Part shown: positions 1 through 11,239 of the stretch, one piece after another
Numbering within the stretch: position 1 is the first letter of the stretch
How the letters are laid out: each line of letters begins with the position of its first letter
Assembly (NCBI GenBank): GCA_009103225.1
Contig: RHPI01003642.1
Coordinates: 797,099 to 861,098, forward strand
DNA length: 64,000 nucleotides
DNA from: Chlorokybus atmophyticus
Taxonomy: Eukaryota; Streptophyta; Chlorokybophyceae; Chlorokybales; Chlorokybaceae
Direction: 5' to 3'
The notes under the pieces: generated by a model
What the model was told of the DNA's origin: nothing
The model's input: only the letters and a program-made list of their open reading frames with translations
Database searches by the model: none
Made by a program: the position numbers and the translations under genes

Positions 1-1
1 T

Positions 2-163
2 TCTCCTGTGCTGATGAAGCAAAAGTCCGAGAGTCCGGCAGCCGCCAACCTCGACGTGAAGCTATCCTTATACAGTCCTGATGACTCTCCTGCATTCAAA
101 CAGTTCAGCAAAACGTTGATGTTGTTGCATGCGTATAGCAACGACCTAGTCAGCCATACGTGA
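2..163 (+). CDS. Possible C-terminal exon of a gene entering from the left
   Basis: Frame 2 is open from the window edge to a TGA at 161-163 and encodes about 53 residues of mixed, protein-like composition (acidic/serine-rich, then a hydrophobic stretch near the end). No family is recognised. Support is only the open frame and composition; it may be chance. If real, it is the last exon of a plus-strand gene whose other exons lie outside the window. Confidence 0.22.
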   Translation, partial: SPVLMKQKSESPAAANLDVKLSLYSPDDSPAFKQFSKTLMLLHAYSNDLVSHT

Positions 164-1038
164 TAGGCACAGGCATGTCATAACGAGCTGACAGCGAGCT
201 CGTCACGATGCCTCCAAGCACGGGCGACCACTGGCACCGGTGCTGACAGTACAAGTACCACTTCCAGCATGCAGACGCAGGCATGCATGTTGCTAACCAT
301 GCGCTTTGCACTTCAAGCTTGTCCTGTGTTACAAAGATTACTATTGACACATGCAATTCAGATCAACGCATGAGAGAACTGGCGCATACCTGTAACAACT
401 TGTACACAGCGCACACATGTGGTACAGCCAACGCCGACAAAGTAGGACAGGACATGCGTGCTGACAAGCAGAAACACCAGCAACGCGTGACTCTTGCTTC
501 GTTCATCAAAGTTTAACACTAAGACGCATAATGGTCAAACCATGTAAAGCATGTGAACGGCTTGATCAACCTCAAGCTTACAACTGCATGCAACGCTGAA
601 GTCGACGCCCTTATTTCCGTCTGCTGCCGCGCCGCCTGCTGCGCCACGGCGCGACAAGCAGGCCGGACCAGCGCATCCACTGCTCTCCGCATGGCACACC
701 AGCTCCAAGAACCAGTCCAGACCCCTCCAATCCCCACCACACCACACCACACCAAACGCTACCGCCGCCACCGCCGCCGCCGACAACCTGCGCGTAGAGT
801 CTGCTTTGCCGGCGTTAGGGTTTGAGCTTCTGAACGTTAGTCTGCGCCGTGAGCACTACGCTAGCGGCTGTGCACCCACGGCGGTTTCACCGCCGGCGGC
901 AGCGGCGGCGGCGGTGGCGTGAGGCGTGGCCTGCCAGGTATGGATGGCGTCGTCATCGTTGTCGTCGTCATGCAAAGCTGCTGCCAGGGTTGAGAGGTCT
1001 TTACTTCTTGGTTGACCTCCAGTGTGTGGGCTTGCAGG
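164..1038. other. Intergenic region and promoter of the TAF15-like gene
   Basis: No convincing gene. Bases 640-910 are rich in CCGCC/GGCGG triplets and include a telo-box word, TTAGGGTTT, at 815-823, about 215 bp before the next start codon. A splice-acceptor-like CTTGCAG ends directly before the ATG at 1039, so a 5'UTR intron is possible. Confidence 0.5.
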
Positions 1039-3084
1039 ATGGGCGACTACGGAGGGTATGGCGGTGACGGCGGAGGCGGGTACGGTGGAGGAGGCGGTGG
1101 TGGGTACGGAGGGAGTGGCGGAGGAGGAGGCTACAGTGGAGGAGGCTATGGAGGCGGTGGTTACGAGGGTATCGTTGCTGTTTGTCGTTATTGTTCATTT
1201 CATAGCAGCGTCTTTTTCTACGTGCGTGTGTGTAAGCTCTGTGTGTACAAGCTGTGTATGTACTCAAGCAGGTGGCGGTGGTGGTGGCTATGGTGGAAGA
1301 GGCGGTGGTCGGGACTTTGGGGGCGGTGGCCGCGGCGGTGGTGGTGGCCGTGGCGGTGGCGGTGGCGGTGGACCGCAGCGCGAAGGCGACTGGCCGTGTC
1401 CGAACCCAGGGTGTGCATGTTGTATTGCGCATGCCGCAGATTTTTACCTTACCATACTTCTGCGAATTTACGTCTTGATGGCATGCTGCTCGTCTGATTG
1501 ATGCTTTCCAATAGATCTGCATGCACTGTTGGCATTGGTCCTCGTGTTGAGTACGGTGGCGCACGCTGCCTGCTTTATGTCCTTGCGGAACACGCTCAGC
1601 GTGCTTGTAGTTGGAAGTGGGTAGCTCTGTCGCACTGCGTGTCTGAAGCAGCCTTCACTAGTGCGTTTCTGCAACGTGCATCAGCTATCTGCTGTAGTTG
1701 GGCAAACTCTCTTAAATCAATTGTCGTCATTCAAGCTGCTCACCTCCGCACATTGTTTGCTCGCACCGGCAGTGGGTGTACCTTTTTGATCTTCACCATC
1801 ATGCATGTCTGAAGCCTCACTTGCAGGTGTGGAAATGTAAACTTTGCGCGTCGCACTGAATGCAACCGCTGCGGCACAGCTAAGCCTGACGGCGCAGGCG
1901 GTGGGGGAGGTGGGGGAGGTGGGTATGGCGGGCGTGGCGGTGGGTATGGTGGGGGTCGGGGGGGCAGAGACTCGTACAGCACACGTGGCGGCTTTGATGA
2001 CCGCGGAGGGGGCGGCGGCGGCAGTGGTGGTTATGATAGACCACCACGCGAAGAACGTGGCGGGTACAGCGGTGGTTTTGATAGAGCGCCGCGTGAAGAG
2101 CGAGGCGGCTACGGTGGCGGCGGGCGAGGCGGTGGAGGTGGCGGAGGTTATGGTGGTCGGGATGCAGGTGGCGGTGGTGGAGGCTATCAAGGCGGACGTG
2201 ACGGTGGCAGCCGCGATGGTGGATACGACAGAGGAGGTGCTGGTGGCAGCCACAATGGACGCGGAGGTTTTGAGGATAGGGCTCCGGCACACGATGACTC
2301 AGCTGATGTCAAGCAGTGCGACGACAAGTGCGGTGACACTTGCGAAAACACCCGCATCTACATAACTGGGCTAGTACCAGACGCCACTGAAGAAGAGCTT
2401 CAGCAGCTATTCGGTGGTATTGGCCAGGTATGCTTGTTGGTATGCATAGTTCATGTACGTCAGAATGGCACACATATCCCCAGTCGCAGGTGACAATGTA
2501 GGTGCAGCCTGCTTGTTGACTTCAAACCACTTGCAGGTTGCGAGAATAAAGCAAAAGCGAGGGTACAAGGACCAATGGCCTTGGAATGTCAAGATCTACA
2601 AGGATGATGCTGGAAATCCAAAGGGAGACGCAGTGTTGTCGTACGAGGACCCGCAAGCTGCGCACAGTGCCGGTGGCTTCTTCAATGGTATTTGCAACCA
2701 GTGTCTTGCGCTATCTCTGCGCCTAGTCATGCAGCATCCAACCTCTTGTGCTTGTACTGGTAACAGGGCATGTTTTCAAGGGTTCTCCGATCACTGTGAC
2801 AATGGCAGCAAAAAGCGCTCCAAAACCATACAGTGGCGGCGGCGGCGGATTCGGGGGCCGAGGGTAAGGCTTTGTCGGCCAGCTGCTTGTTTGCTCACAT
2901 TACGTGCTGTAGTCGCTGCACTTCGCGTAGCATGGATGTGTGAAAATTGGCTGCACTACCTGACCTGGCTGTATGCTTCTGTTTGCATTGCAGAGGTCGA
3001 GGCGGGGGCTTCCGCGGGGGTTTCAGTGGTCCTGATAGAAGAGGAGGAGACGATCGGGGTTTCAGGCGCGATCGACCGTACTGA
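1039..3084 (+). CDS. TAF15: TAF15/FUS-like RNA-binding protein (Gly-rich, RanBP2 zinc finger, RRM, RGG)
   Basis: Predicted 402-aa nuclear RNA-binding protein of the FUS/EWS/TAF15 (plant TAF15b) family, which binds RNA and associates with TFIID and splicing complexes. Six exons: 1039-1168, 1272-1410, 1827-2427, 2537-2687, 2767-2863, 2994-3084; all junctions are GT-AG and keep frame. Domains in order: Gly/Tyr-rich low-complexity N terminus (1-80); a RanBP2 zinc finger (about 82-104) split by intron 2, reading W-x-C-P-N-P-x-C-G-N-x-N-F then C-N-R-C; a long GGY/GGR/RGG segment with two copies of a PPREERGGY-like unit; one RRM (about 263-354) starting NTRIYITGL; and an RGG tail ending RRDRPY. The zinc finger lies before the RRM, the reverse of human FUS. 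The Gly-rich DNA opens long shadow frames on both strands, which are not genes. Confidence 0.9.
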
Positions 3085-4128
3085 GGCAGCAGTGTGTTGA
3101 CACCCGAACCATCCTTGCTTAGTCTGCACGCTATTGGCATCAACGTATTGGCCGCAACTGCTGTGCTGGCTGCAAGCAGAGCAGGCAGTTGTGGTATGCA
3201 TTGGTTATGGCTGTTGTGCTTCTGGTATTGGTGCCTGGCCATTCTTGACAATGCTTACTGATGTTACCATCAGCGTTGGCCCACATGATCATCCTCTAAT
3301 CAGTGGCGCATTTGCCTACATTTTCATCATCTCATTATGAACGGCTGTTCATAGTGTCGGACAGTGTGGAACCCATAGTGCAACAGCCAAGCAAGTACAA
3401 ACACTGACAACGTGCGCGCTTGTATGCATGCCTAACGGAAGGAAGGTCTAAGGTAGTGTAGTCCATTAGGTGTAAACTAGCAGCGGGCACTACTTTATGC
3501 TAGCATGGTCAGTTTGCTGCTGTTTGCGTCATGCATGCTTGTAACTGCCTCGCGCATATCCTGTACACGCAACTCAGGCAAACAACGCTACAACATGCCC
3601 AATTCTCAACAGGTTGGGGCAGACAGCCTGCATGGGTATGTTTAGCTACAACCCGGGTGGGGTGGGGTGGGGAGGGGTGGAGATACGCCAACATGGAAGG
3701 TTACATGAATCCCCCGGGGGGGGGGGGGATAAATATGTCAACATGGAAGGTTACATGAAGCAAATGTAGTATTGAACAAAATAGCATGCTGCATATGTTA
3801 TTGCTGCAACACATAGGGTAGTGGCTATGACAGATGCAAACGAAACATGCACGACTCAATACTATCAATAAATGCTGAGCATACATTGCATGGGTGCAAC
3901 AGCACCTTCGATTTGTACAACCCACGGAACAATAGGCAAAGGCTTATACAATGTACACAAAGTGTGATAAGGTTTACACATGTGGTAAACCTTTACTCAT
4001 ATGGCTTGGGTGGTTACAGTGAGTAGAGCTTGTGTATATGTGGTTGCTAGCTGGTATCTGTGCTATGCTACGTCTGCTTGTAGTCCTGGCCCCTATCCTA
4101 CCCTACACAAACAAAAAGAACCATAATG
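3085..4128. other. Convergent intergenic spacer with G-tract and short direct repeat
   Basis: It lies between the 3' ends of the TAF15-like and DUF229 genes. No gene is visible. It contains GGGGTGG-rich DNA (3655-3680), a 13-base G homopolymer (3716-3728) and a 21-bp direct repeat around it (listed separately). Confidence 0.5.
3689..3759. repeat. 21-bp direct repeat flanking a G13 tract
   Basis: Copies at 3689-3709 and 3739-3759 share the word ACATGGAAGGTTACATGAA and are offset by 50 bp. The segment between carries C5G13. This looks like a small local duplication rather than a transposon footprint. Confidence 0.7.
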
Positions 4129-7100
4129 TCATTCGGGTAGGGTGCTCAATCCATCCAGCTTGTATGGGTTGAGGCACTTACAGCTGGACTTGTTTATGCC
4201 CGCCTGTCTACATGTACGGCCCGTTTCCCTGTCTTCCACCAAGCCAGCCATCAGGCTCTTGCCTTCTAGTCTCCTTGGCCAAAGCGTGGCATTATTGCAG
4301 ATGGAGCTTCGTAGTTGTGACATCCTCAACACGTGCAGCAACGTAGCATGAATGTCAAAGCTTCCCACCAGCGCCTGAGTCAGCAGCAAACAAGCATGGT
4401 GAGTGTTGATGAAGGCTACCAATCAGCTATGACGTGCAGGTCACTGCACCACAAGCGACCGCGATGCTGACTGCTGACTGCACAATACTTGAACAACAGG
4501 ACAAATCCATCCCGTGCGCAAGTGCACATGCTTGAGGCAACAGCTGGAGAGCAGCTGTTGCCTCATGCAGATGCACACGAAAGACGTCATTGCAAACAAT
4601 GTTAGCGCAAACTGCAGACTGTACCTGTGTATTCTCGAGTAGAGCAGTTGCGCGACTTGCGCTCAACATGTATTTTGGGGCCACTATATGCAGCAAGGGC
4701 AGATAGTTCTCCAACTTTGTCTGGTATGCATCCGCCACTGTCAGCGGCCTCATGTGCAGCCCGTGATCACTTATAATAACCACCAGCGTGTTGTTCAAGT
4801 GGCCGGAAGCCTCAAAGTCTTGCAAGAAGGACGCTATCTGCAATGACGTGTTGATCAATACTGCTTAGCACTGTATGCTCCGATTAAAATAACCGCTCAC
4901 ATTGGTAATGATCCATATCGACCTTGATACCTGAGGGTCCAAGCGACCGATAATCTCTCCAGTGCCTTCATGACCTTCAGTAAAACCGACTCGCACGAAC
5001 TTGGGCACATCGGCGTACGCCTCCCAGAACAGCCGAAGGTAGTCCAGGACCCACTCATGCACCTACGCATGCCAATGCATATAAGATTGTGCTGAAGCGA
5101 CTGATGGTTTGAGACAAGCAACTAGTTACTGCTATGCGCATGAAACCTGATTGCCATGTAAGCACGGTCTATATAGAACAACGCAATTGATGCTTTCAAA
5201 ACTGGTAATTCGCACGCACCTCCTTGCCATGCAAACAGCGCCTGCGCACGGAGAAGGGTCCAACAAAGTTCCCTTGAGCATTCCCCGGCACATAGTATGA
5301 TGGGTCGCAGAAGGGCGGTACGAACTCATGATCGACCTTGCTCACGTTCAGCTGATACGTTGCAGAGAAGTCCTGCAACATGTGTATCAAGCAGTGTGTC
5401 AAGCAGTGTTTGCTGCACAAACGCACAGCCAGTAAGGCTTGAGTCATCTCAAGTTTGCAGTGTCACTTGCCTGGCATGAGTTATCTATATGTGCGGTTAT
5501 GTATCCGTGGTCACCATACACCTCCCAGATGGGCGCGGTTGTGTTGACCTGCATTAATCAGGATGGTTGGCTGCCGTAAATGCAGATAAACACAAGCGCT
5601 GCTCAACAGCTTAAAAGTACGTAACCTCCTCCAAAGTGTCACCTCCAACAAAAATTGCACGGTCATTGGGTGTTGTGGTTTGGCCGCGTGCATGGTAACG
5701 CAGCGATTCAAACGCCCAACCATCTGGGGGTGCAACATTGCAAGCGCACATAAGTGGGGTGTTCCCTTTACATGGAAGGCACGCCGTTGGGGACCATTCA
5801 CAAAAGAGAAGTCTTGTCATGAGTGACACACATTTGTGCTTACCCATGCTGCGAGCCTTCAGCGCCGCTGCCACCGAGGCTTGCAGGGCTTCTCCCTGAA
5901 CACCTTCCGGATGAGCATTCAACCTGGGCCTCCGTCTTAGCCACTCCACAATCTTTGGAAACTTCCTGATGAAGTGGCGCCTGCTGACGGCATCCAGATA
6001 AAGCAACAACACGTTGGGAGGGCGAATCATGTCGCCCTCATCTTCCATTTGATGTCCAGTACTCTGTTGACATGTTGACTCGGACTCATCCAAGGTCTCT
6101 GAGAGGAGGTCCGCGCGTTTCCAATGCGAGCGCACGCGCTCGACAGCCGTTTCATTGCGTACGCAGCGACGCACAAGAAGGCTCTCCTCATGTCTGTATG
6201 CGTTTAGTCGATGCAACGAGGAGTCAGAGTGGCAAGAAGCTACCACAGCCTCAGTGTGAGGAGAAGCCACCGCTCTCCCAATTATCGGCCTCTCGCTGAC
6301 GTCCACATTGGCCATCCCAAGTGCGGCAAAGTCGTCATACTCCACGAGAGTCACATGCAAATGAGATGTGGCGTTGAACACCGCCCGCTGGTACACGTCT
6401 GTCCACCCACCATCGTCATACCTAAAGTCGGTCTGCCATAACAGTCTCAGCGTACCAAGCCATCAACATGGCATGTTGCACTTGAAGTCACGTGTTGACC
6501 CAGTATGCTTCTCACCTTCCACTCAAGAGGAAAGTTTTCAGATCGCGGCAGCTCCAAAGCGGCCGGGAGCCAGCCTTGTCGGCACGCAATAAATACTTGA
6601 TCACCAACCTGTGAAACAACTCCCAAGGTCACCGCACAACTACTGAGGTCATCTCACCAATAAGGATGTGTGCTAACAGTCATGTACATACCCACTCTGC
6701 TGCTGGGCGGTGCTCATCCCCGGCGCCGCAATCGCGGCCGAGAACTTTGTCGAAGGAGAGGGAGCCGTCCAAAGCGTCTACCCATGCAACAGGGTTCGCC
6801 AGCTGGCAGCCGTGACCGACATGCCCGGGAGGAGGCCTCAAGACCAGGTCACTCGGGCCCAGCGCGTGAGTCCAGGACCTAACAGCATATGGTCAGGTGT
6901 TAGGAGAATATTCGGATATGAGGCTCTGGCACAAGACCAGCTTTGTGGCGTGCAACGGCCTACTAACCGATGACCTTCAACCAATCGCTTTGTAATAACA
7001 AAGCTGGGTAGCGCCAGAACCAAGAGCAGCTTGCTGCAGAATGTCCAGTTTGTATAGCTTATACTGCAATGGAGGTATATGTCAGCGTTCTGGGAACGTA

Positions 7101-7653
7101 ACAGACTGCACCATCAGCGCGCGCACGCGCACTTGCCTGTAAGCCCAAACGAGCAGCAACACGGCCACCACTGAAGGCACGAAGCCCAGGACAAAAACCA
7201 CCAAGTTGTACGCGCCGTGCGAGTCTAGCGTGTTGCCCTGCACAACGAACACATGGTGTTGTTTGAATGTCAGCATTGGCTCTTGGGACCAGTTGCACGC
7301 TCCGTGATGTGAGCATTTGTGGTTTTCACTTCGCACCGTGTCCCAAGCGAGCATGGCCAGCATTGTGACGGTGATGTATGCGAGGCCCCAGCCCCTCAGC
7401 TTCAAGCTGCCTCTCCCTTCCGTCCTGCTGGCTGCATTGGAAGGGGCTGGTGCCAGCAGCGCAAGCACCGCCACATCCAGCAGAGTCACACTGGCGGCCA
7501 CCCATGCACCCATCACCTGGCGACAGACGCAGTGATGATGTCAATATCTTGCAACAGGTGTAGCTACTTGCAGCTGCTCTGCTCTTGTGCGCGTACCGCA
7601 AGGTGGTCGTGGAGCCACTTGGGCCTGTCTCGGACACTAGGATCCGGCGTCAT
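4129..7653 (-). CDS. DUF229 family, sulfatase-like membrane protein
   Basis: Predicted 763-aa protein of the DUF229 family (alkaline phosphatase/sulfatase superfamily; function not established). Twelve exons: 7653-7597, 7516-7137, 7033-6968, 6878-6692, 6608-6516, 6432-5844, 5723-5626, 5548-5471, 5372-5220, 5062-4931, 4837-4625, 4374-4129; every phase closes. The first 160 residues hold about four hydrophobic segments, so the catalytic domain is probably anchored and faces the lumen or outside. The DUF229 core begins near residue 190 and shows NVLLLYLDAVSRRHF, VYGDHGYIT, DHEFVPPFCDP, FTEGHEGTGEIIGRLDPQ, NTLVVIISDHG, SFDIHATLLHVL and a C-terminal Cys cluster (C-R-Q-A...C-K-C), so it looks complete. 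Introns 2 and 8 use GC donors. The first exon (19 codons, ATG at 7653) is the least certain part. Confidence 0.85.
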
Positions 7654-8483
7654 GAGTGAACTGAAGCAAGTGGGTTTGTCACTATGCGCAATATAGCTCA
7701 AGCGTGCAAAGCTCGAGTCCTACTTGACAAGACAGCACCTCAGCGTAAACAGCTGGTTTACCAGAAGTAGGCGAGAGCACCGGCGGTGCTGCTAGCGCAC
7801 CCCACTAACAGGCGGACCCAAGTGCCCACCAACTCGTCCGCCCCTCCTTCTCCTCCTTCCCGTCTTTTCCTACAGAGCATATACATGCGCACTCTGTGGC
7901 ATCAGCCCAAGCCTGTCTACCTATTGCCACAACGCAGTGCTACCACCATCACTGCACTGCAAGCGTTGCATACAACACGCGTTAGGATGCCAGCATTGAC
8001 ACACATATGACACAGAGTGCTACGAAGCACAAGCCGAACACTGAGCGTGGACAGCATTGCCCCCGGCAACATGTGGGGCAAGTGTGCATAGACAGTAATG
8101 GTACCTGGTGCGTTGGGATGCATGATTCTGTGCATGTGAAGGTTGAGTCTTGAAGGCAAGCGGCAGGGGCAGCTCCTCCGCGCGGGAGCCAGCCGGCACT
8201 CCTTGCCGAAGAGTGTCTGGTTGCTGTTGGTTTGCTGCAGCAATTGCTTTGAATTAGCCTCATTCAAGCTCAAAGCCATCTGAAGCAAGCAGCCAAAACA
8301 ACACAGCAGACACGGCATACAGGCTGTTGGGCTGCTTTCAGATCCTGAGCTCGACGTGGTGAAATCTTAGATTGGAGGCATGCAGACAAGACAAAATCTT
8401 CGCGACGTGCATGCATAAGGCTCAGGAACGCAGCTCAACTGCATTCGCTACAGATCAACTGACTTCGATGGTACTGTCAGCTC
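7654..8483. other. Intergenic region, possible unassigned minus-strand exon
   Basis: Upstream of the DUF229 gene. A minus-strand frame starting at an ATG at about 8279 runs some 58 codons to a GT donor near 8106 (begins MALSLNEANSKQ, basic and Cys-containing later) and could be a first exon, but I found no convincing partner exons and recognise no family. Confidence 0.2.
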
Positions 8484-8780
8484 ATGCGCACACGCAACAA
8501 CGCACTGCGTTGTGCTAACAACTGTGGACGGACCTGTGAAAGCGCCCCGGAGAAGCAGGCTGCGCTCTTTCAGACATGCTTTCTCAGAGCCGACAATGGA
8601 CGGCATCTAGGACGTATTCCAAACCGCTGTGCAAAGCTTCAGTCACAGCTTGGCTCAGCTCTTCGGCGACCACGCCGAAGAAGAGCTCAGCTTGGTCGCA
8701 TGGGGGGTCAGACCAGCCAATTCCGTGCAGCAGTAAGCCTAGCAGCGGGTCCCACCGCAACTAGAGCTAAACTTTAACTC
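8484..8780. other. Ambiguous open region, coding strand unclear
   Basis: Bases 8600-8750 are open on both strands with protein-like composition. On the plus strand a frame ends ...GVRPANSVQQ and stop after an amphipathic stretch; on the minus strand a frame reads DQAELFFGVVAEELSQAV. One may be a real exon, but no motif decides between them. Confidence 0.2.
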
Positions 8781-10002
8781 CAGCAGAGCAGCGCAGCAAT
8801 TGCCCCTTCTTGGAAGCCACTGCCCGACACACGTCGGTGCCGGCACCGCTGCCGCTGTGGCTGCCGCTGCTCTGAACAATCAGCCTCGGCAGGTGCGTAC
8901 CATGCAGCGCAGTACTGTACCCTGCCTGCCTCGCACAGCTTGCCTTACTGTCATCCGTGCCTTTTCTGGAGAGTTGCGCCGGACCGTGAAGTCAACTTTC
9001 AGAGTCCGTCATTGAAAGGCATTGACGGTCTATTACAATATGCCGGTACAGCGACAACATGATCTCTTCTCGAATTGCACCCTTGCATTCAGCTGCTGAA
9101 TCCATCGCTGCGGTGCATCTTCCGTGCTGCATCTTGGTAATGATAAAACTGGTCCTGCAAGTACAACACAATGATTGTATTGCCACGGTCACACAGTGCC
9201 ACGATCAGCCTTACCCCGTTATAGGAATCAAGTGTATTGCACAATTTCATGCCGTTGATGCCGCAACAACATAACATGGCACAGTCTATGACGACATCAC
9301 GTGTCGAGTGTTGCCGACGCAGAGCTCCCTGAACGCATGTCTATTCAGTACGCATAACGTCATTAACAACACGTGACAAAGACTGATCAATTGCCATGCT
9401 ATGAACGACTGTGCTGCGTATACGCACCGTTATCACACCATGAACCATTTATAAGCTTTATGAATAAACATTCTATAAAAGGTCTTATAGTTATATCATC
9501 AATTGACATGTGAAGGTTATGAGCTAAGCAACTGTTGTGGGTAGCAGCAATCGACCCTTAAGCATGAAGACTTATATCAATGACAAGTAAGTCATGGTAT
9601 GCGTATGAGGTAAGAATGTATGTGTATAAGCACACAACGGTGGGGAGCATTTCGTGCCCGCTGATATTGCATGACACATGTGACTGTAGGTATGCCAAAC
9701 GCTAACAGTGATGGATACTAATATAGCCTGCAGCCGTTGCAAGTTGTGAGTGGAAAGTATAAGATGCAACCGAGACAACTGGCGGCAAGGGGGCTGGTCG
9801 TGTGGTCGTGATCGTGATTCTGGTCGTCCGCCTAACCTCTCCCTCTCCCTCTCCCTCTGCCCCTACGCTGTACTCTGCAGGTACACAAGCGCCTGCTGTC
9901 AAAGATTTGGATGATTTGTTGGTGTGCACTTATCTAGCCAGCCCTCTTTGTGCTAGGGTTGGTGTTGCGAACTGTTGATCGTTGCTGTGATGATGTGATG
10001 CT
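8781..10002. other. Intergenic, no gene seen
   Basis: No supported coding frame. Contains a short tandem array of CCCTCT at about 9836-9860 and a telo-box-like TAGGGTT at 9954-9960 before the retroelement fragment. Confidence 0.4.
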
Positions 10003-10340
10003 TGTGTGACTGTAAATGTGCGCTTTGGCTGGACGTCAACATTACTGCATGCGAGCTCAAAGCTGGGATGGCGGTGAGAGAGGCAGAGTTGGGGAAGCGG
10101 AGGAAGTACAGGAATCATCCATCGGCGGATGAGTTCTTTCCCCTGGCGACGGAGACACACGGCACGCTCGGTGACGCCTTCAACACGGTCATCAACAGGT
10201 GCGCGCGTTAGGCAGTCCATGGGCGGGGCTTGCCGCTGGCGCGACTGGGTGGGTACGTAGCCTTCTTCAGGCAGCGCGTGGCATGTGCGCTGCAACGGGC
10301 GCAAGGGATGGCCCTGCTCGAGAGGGTGGCGGCAGCGGTG
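10003..10340 (+). pseudogene. Decayed retroelement, C-terminal reverse-transcriptase-flanking fragment
   Basis: Frame 10012-10208 reads D-V-N-I-T then A-V-R-E-A-E-L-G-K-R-R-K-Y and FFPLATETHGTLGDA, the pattern that follows the reverse transcriptase domain in algal/plant LINE-like polyproteins (A..RE..K..KY, then F.PLA.ETHG..G). After a stop, another frame (about 10262-10330) gives FFRQRVACALQRAQG, the usual next block (W..RW...L...LQRG.A). The frame change and missing upstream domains show a dead fragment. Element family and full borders are not visible. Confidence 0.5.
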
Positions 10341-11239
10341 GTGGCGGCGCCGGGCTGGAGCCCCCTGCTGGCGGTGCGTCCTACGGCGGAGGCGGACGTG
10401 GCGCTCGCGGGAGTAATGTAGGCAAACACTGGACATAGCCAGCTTGTAAGTGGTTTGTGTTGTGGTGATGTGGTGATGTTGGTGTAGGCATGGACATCGT
10501 GTATGTGTTGTGACTGTATTGGTTGATGTAATAGTGCACTGCACTGTGCGCTTGCTGGTGTGCCACTATTGGGGGACCCTCTCTTTTACCTTATGCGTAT
10601 GTTGTGAATATAATAAGCGAGTTTAAGTAACAACTTTTTATAAATAACAAATGCAACATGGGTTAATGAAAACTACTACAACCTCAACGTTTTTAAAGAG
10701 ATTTTAATAATTTTAAACTTTGGATAAGGATTATAATGACTTAAAAGCTTTAAATCATTACGATCTTCTTTTTACACACCTCGCATGCTAAGATATAATG
10801 TGATTTTGGTCGTAATGCATAACTACGGCGGGTTCTCTGCTATGTGGAATGAATGACTTCTCAATTGTGTTGTGCAACCCCACCGTGAGGTTGAACAAAC
10901 ATCAACTTTTACTCATGTTGTTTTTTGTGAACGTAATTGCATGGGTTAAACCTTGCGTGCAACATACTGCAAGTCTTACATGAATATTTAATCATACAGC
11001 AAGGTCTCTCTAATTCAACTCATTCTACATTACCATGTGCTAAGCGTGCAGTTGATATGCGCATCAAACCGCAAGTCACTGTCTCGATTGCAAATAACAT
11101 GCTATCAACGTGAATGGATCCGATCTCTTGCTATCTTGCTCCAACTACTCACAAAAGCGACAAAATTTTGCACCTAGTTGTTGACTGCATTTCATTCATG
11201 AAGCTGAACAGCTCTCAACCGTCAATGCCGTATCACTAA
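10341..11239. other. Intergenic, AT-rich, no gene seen
   Basis: 3' flank of panB (which ends at 11240 on the minus strand). Mostly AT-rich from 10560 to 11230, with no open frame that looks coding. Confidence 0.4.

Noticed and set aside
1022-2365. Long Gly-, Ala- and His-rich frames on both strands over the TAF15-like gene
   Set aside because: They are shadows of GGN-repeat coding DNA and cross its introns.
9930-10544. 204-codon minus-strand frame
   Set aside because: Low-complexity His/Thr/Arg-rich, and antisense to the retroelement fragment, whose plus-strand motifs are recognisable.
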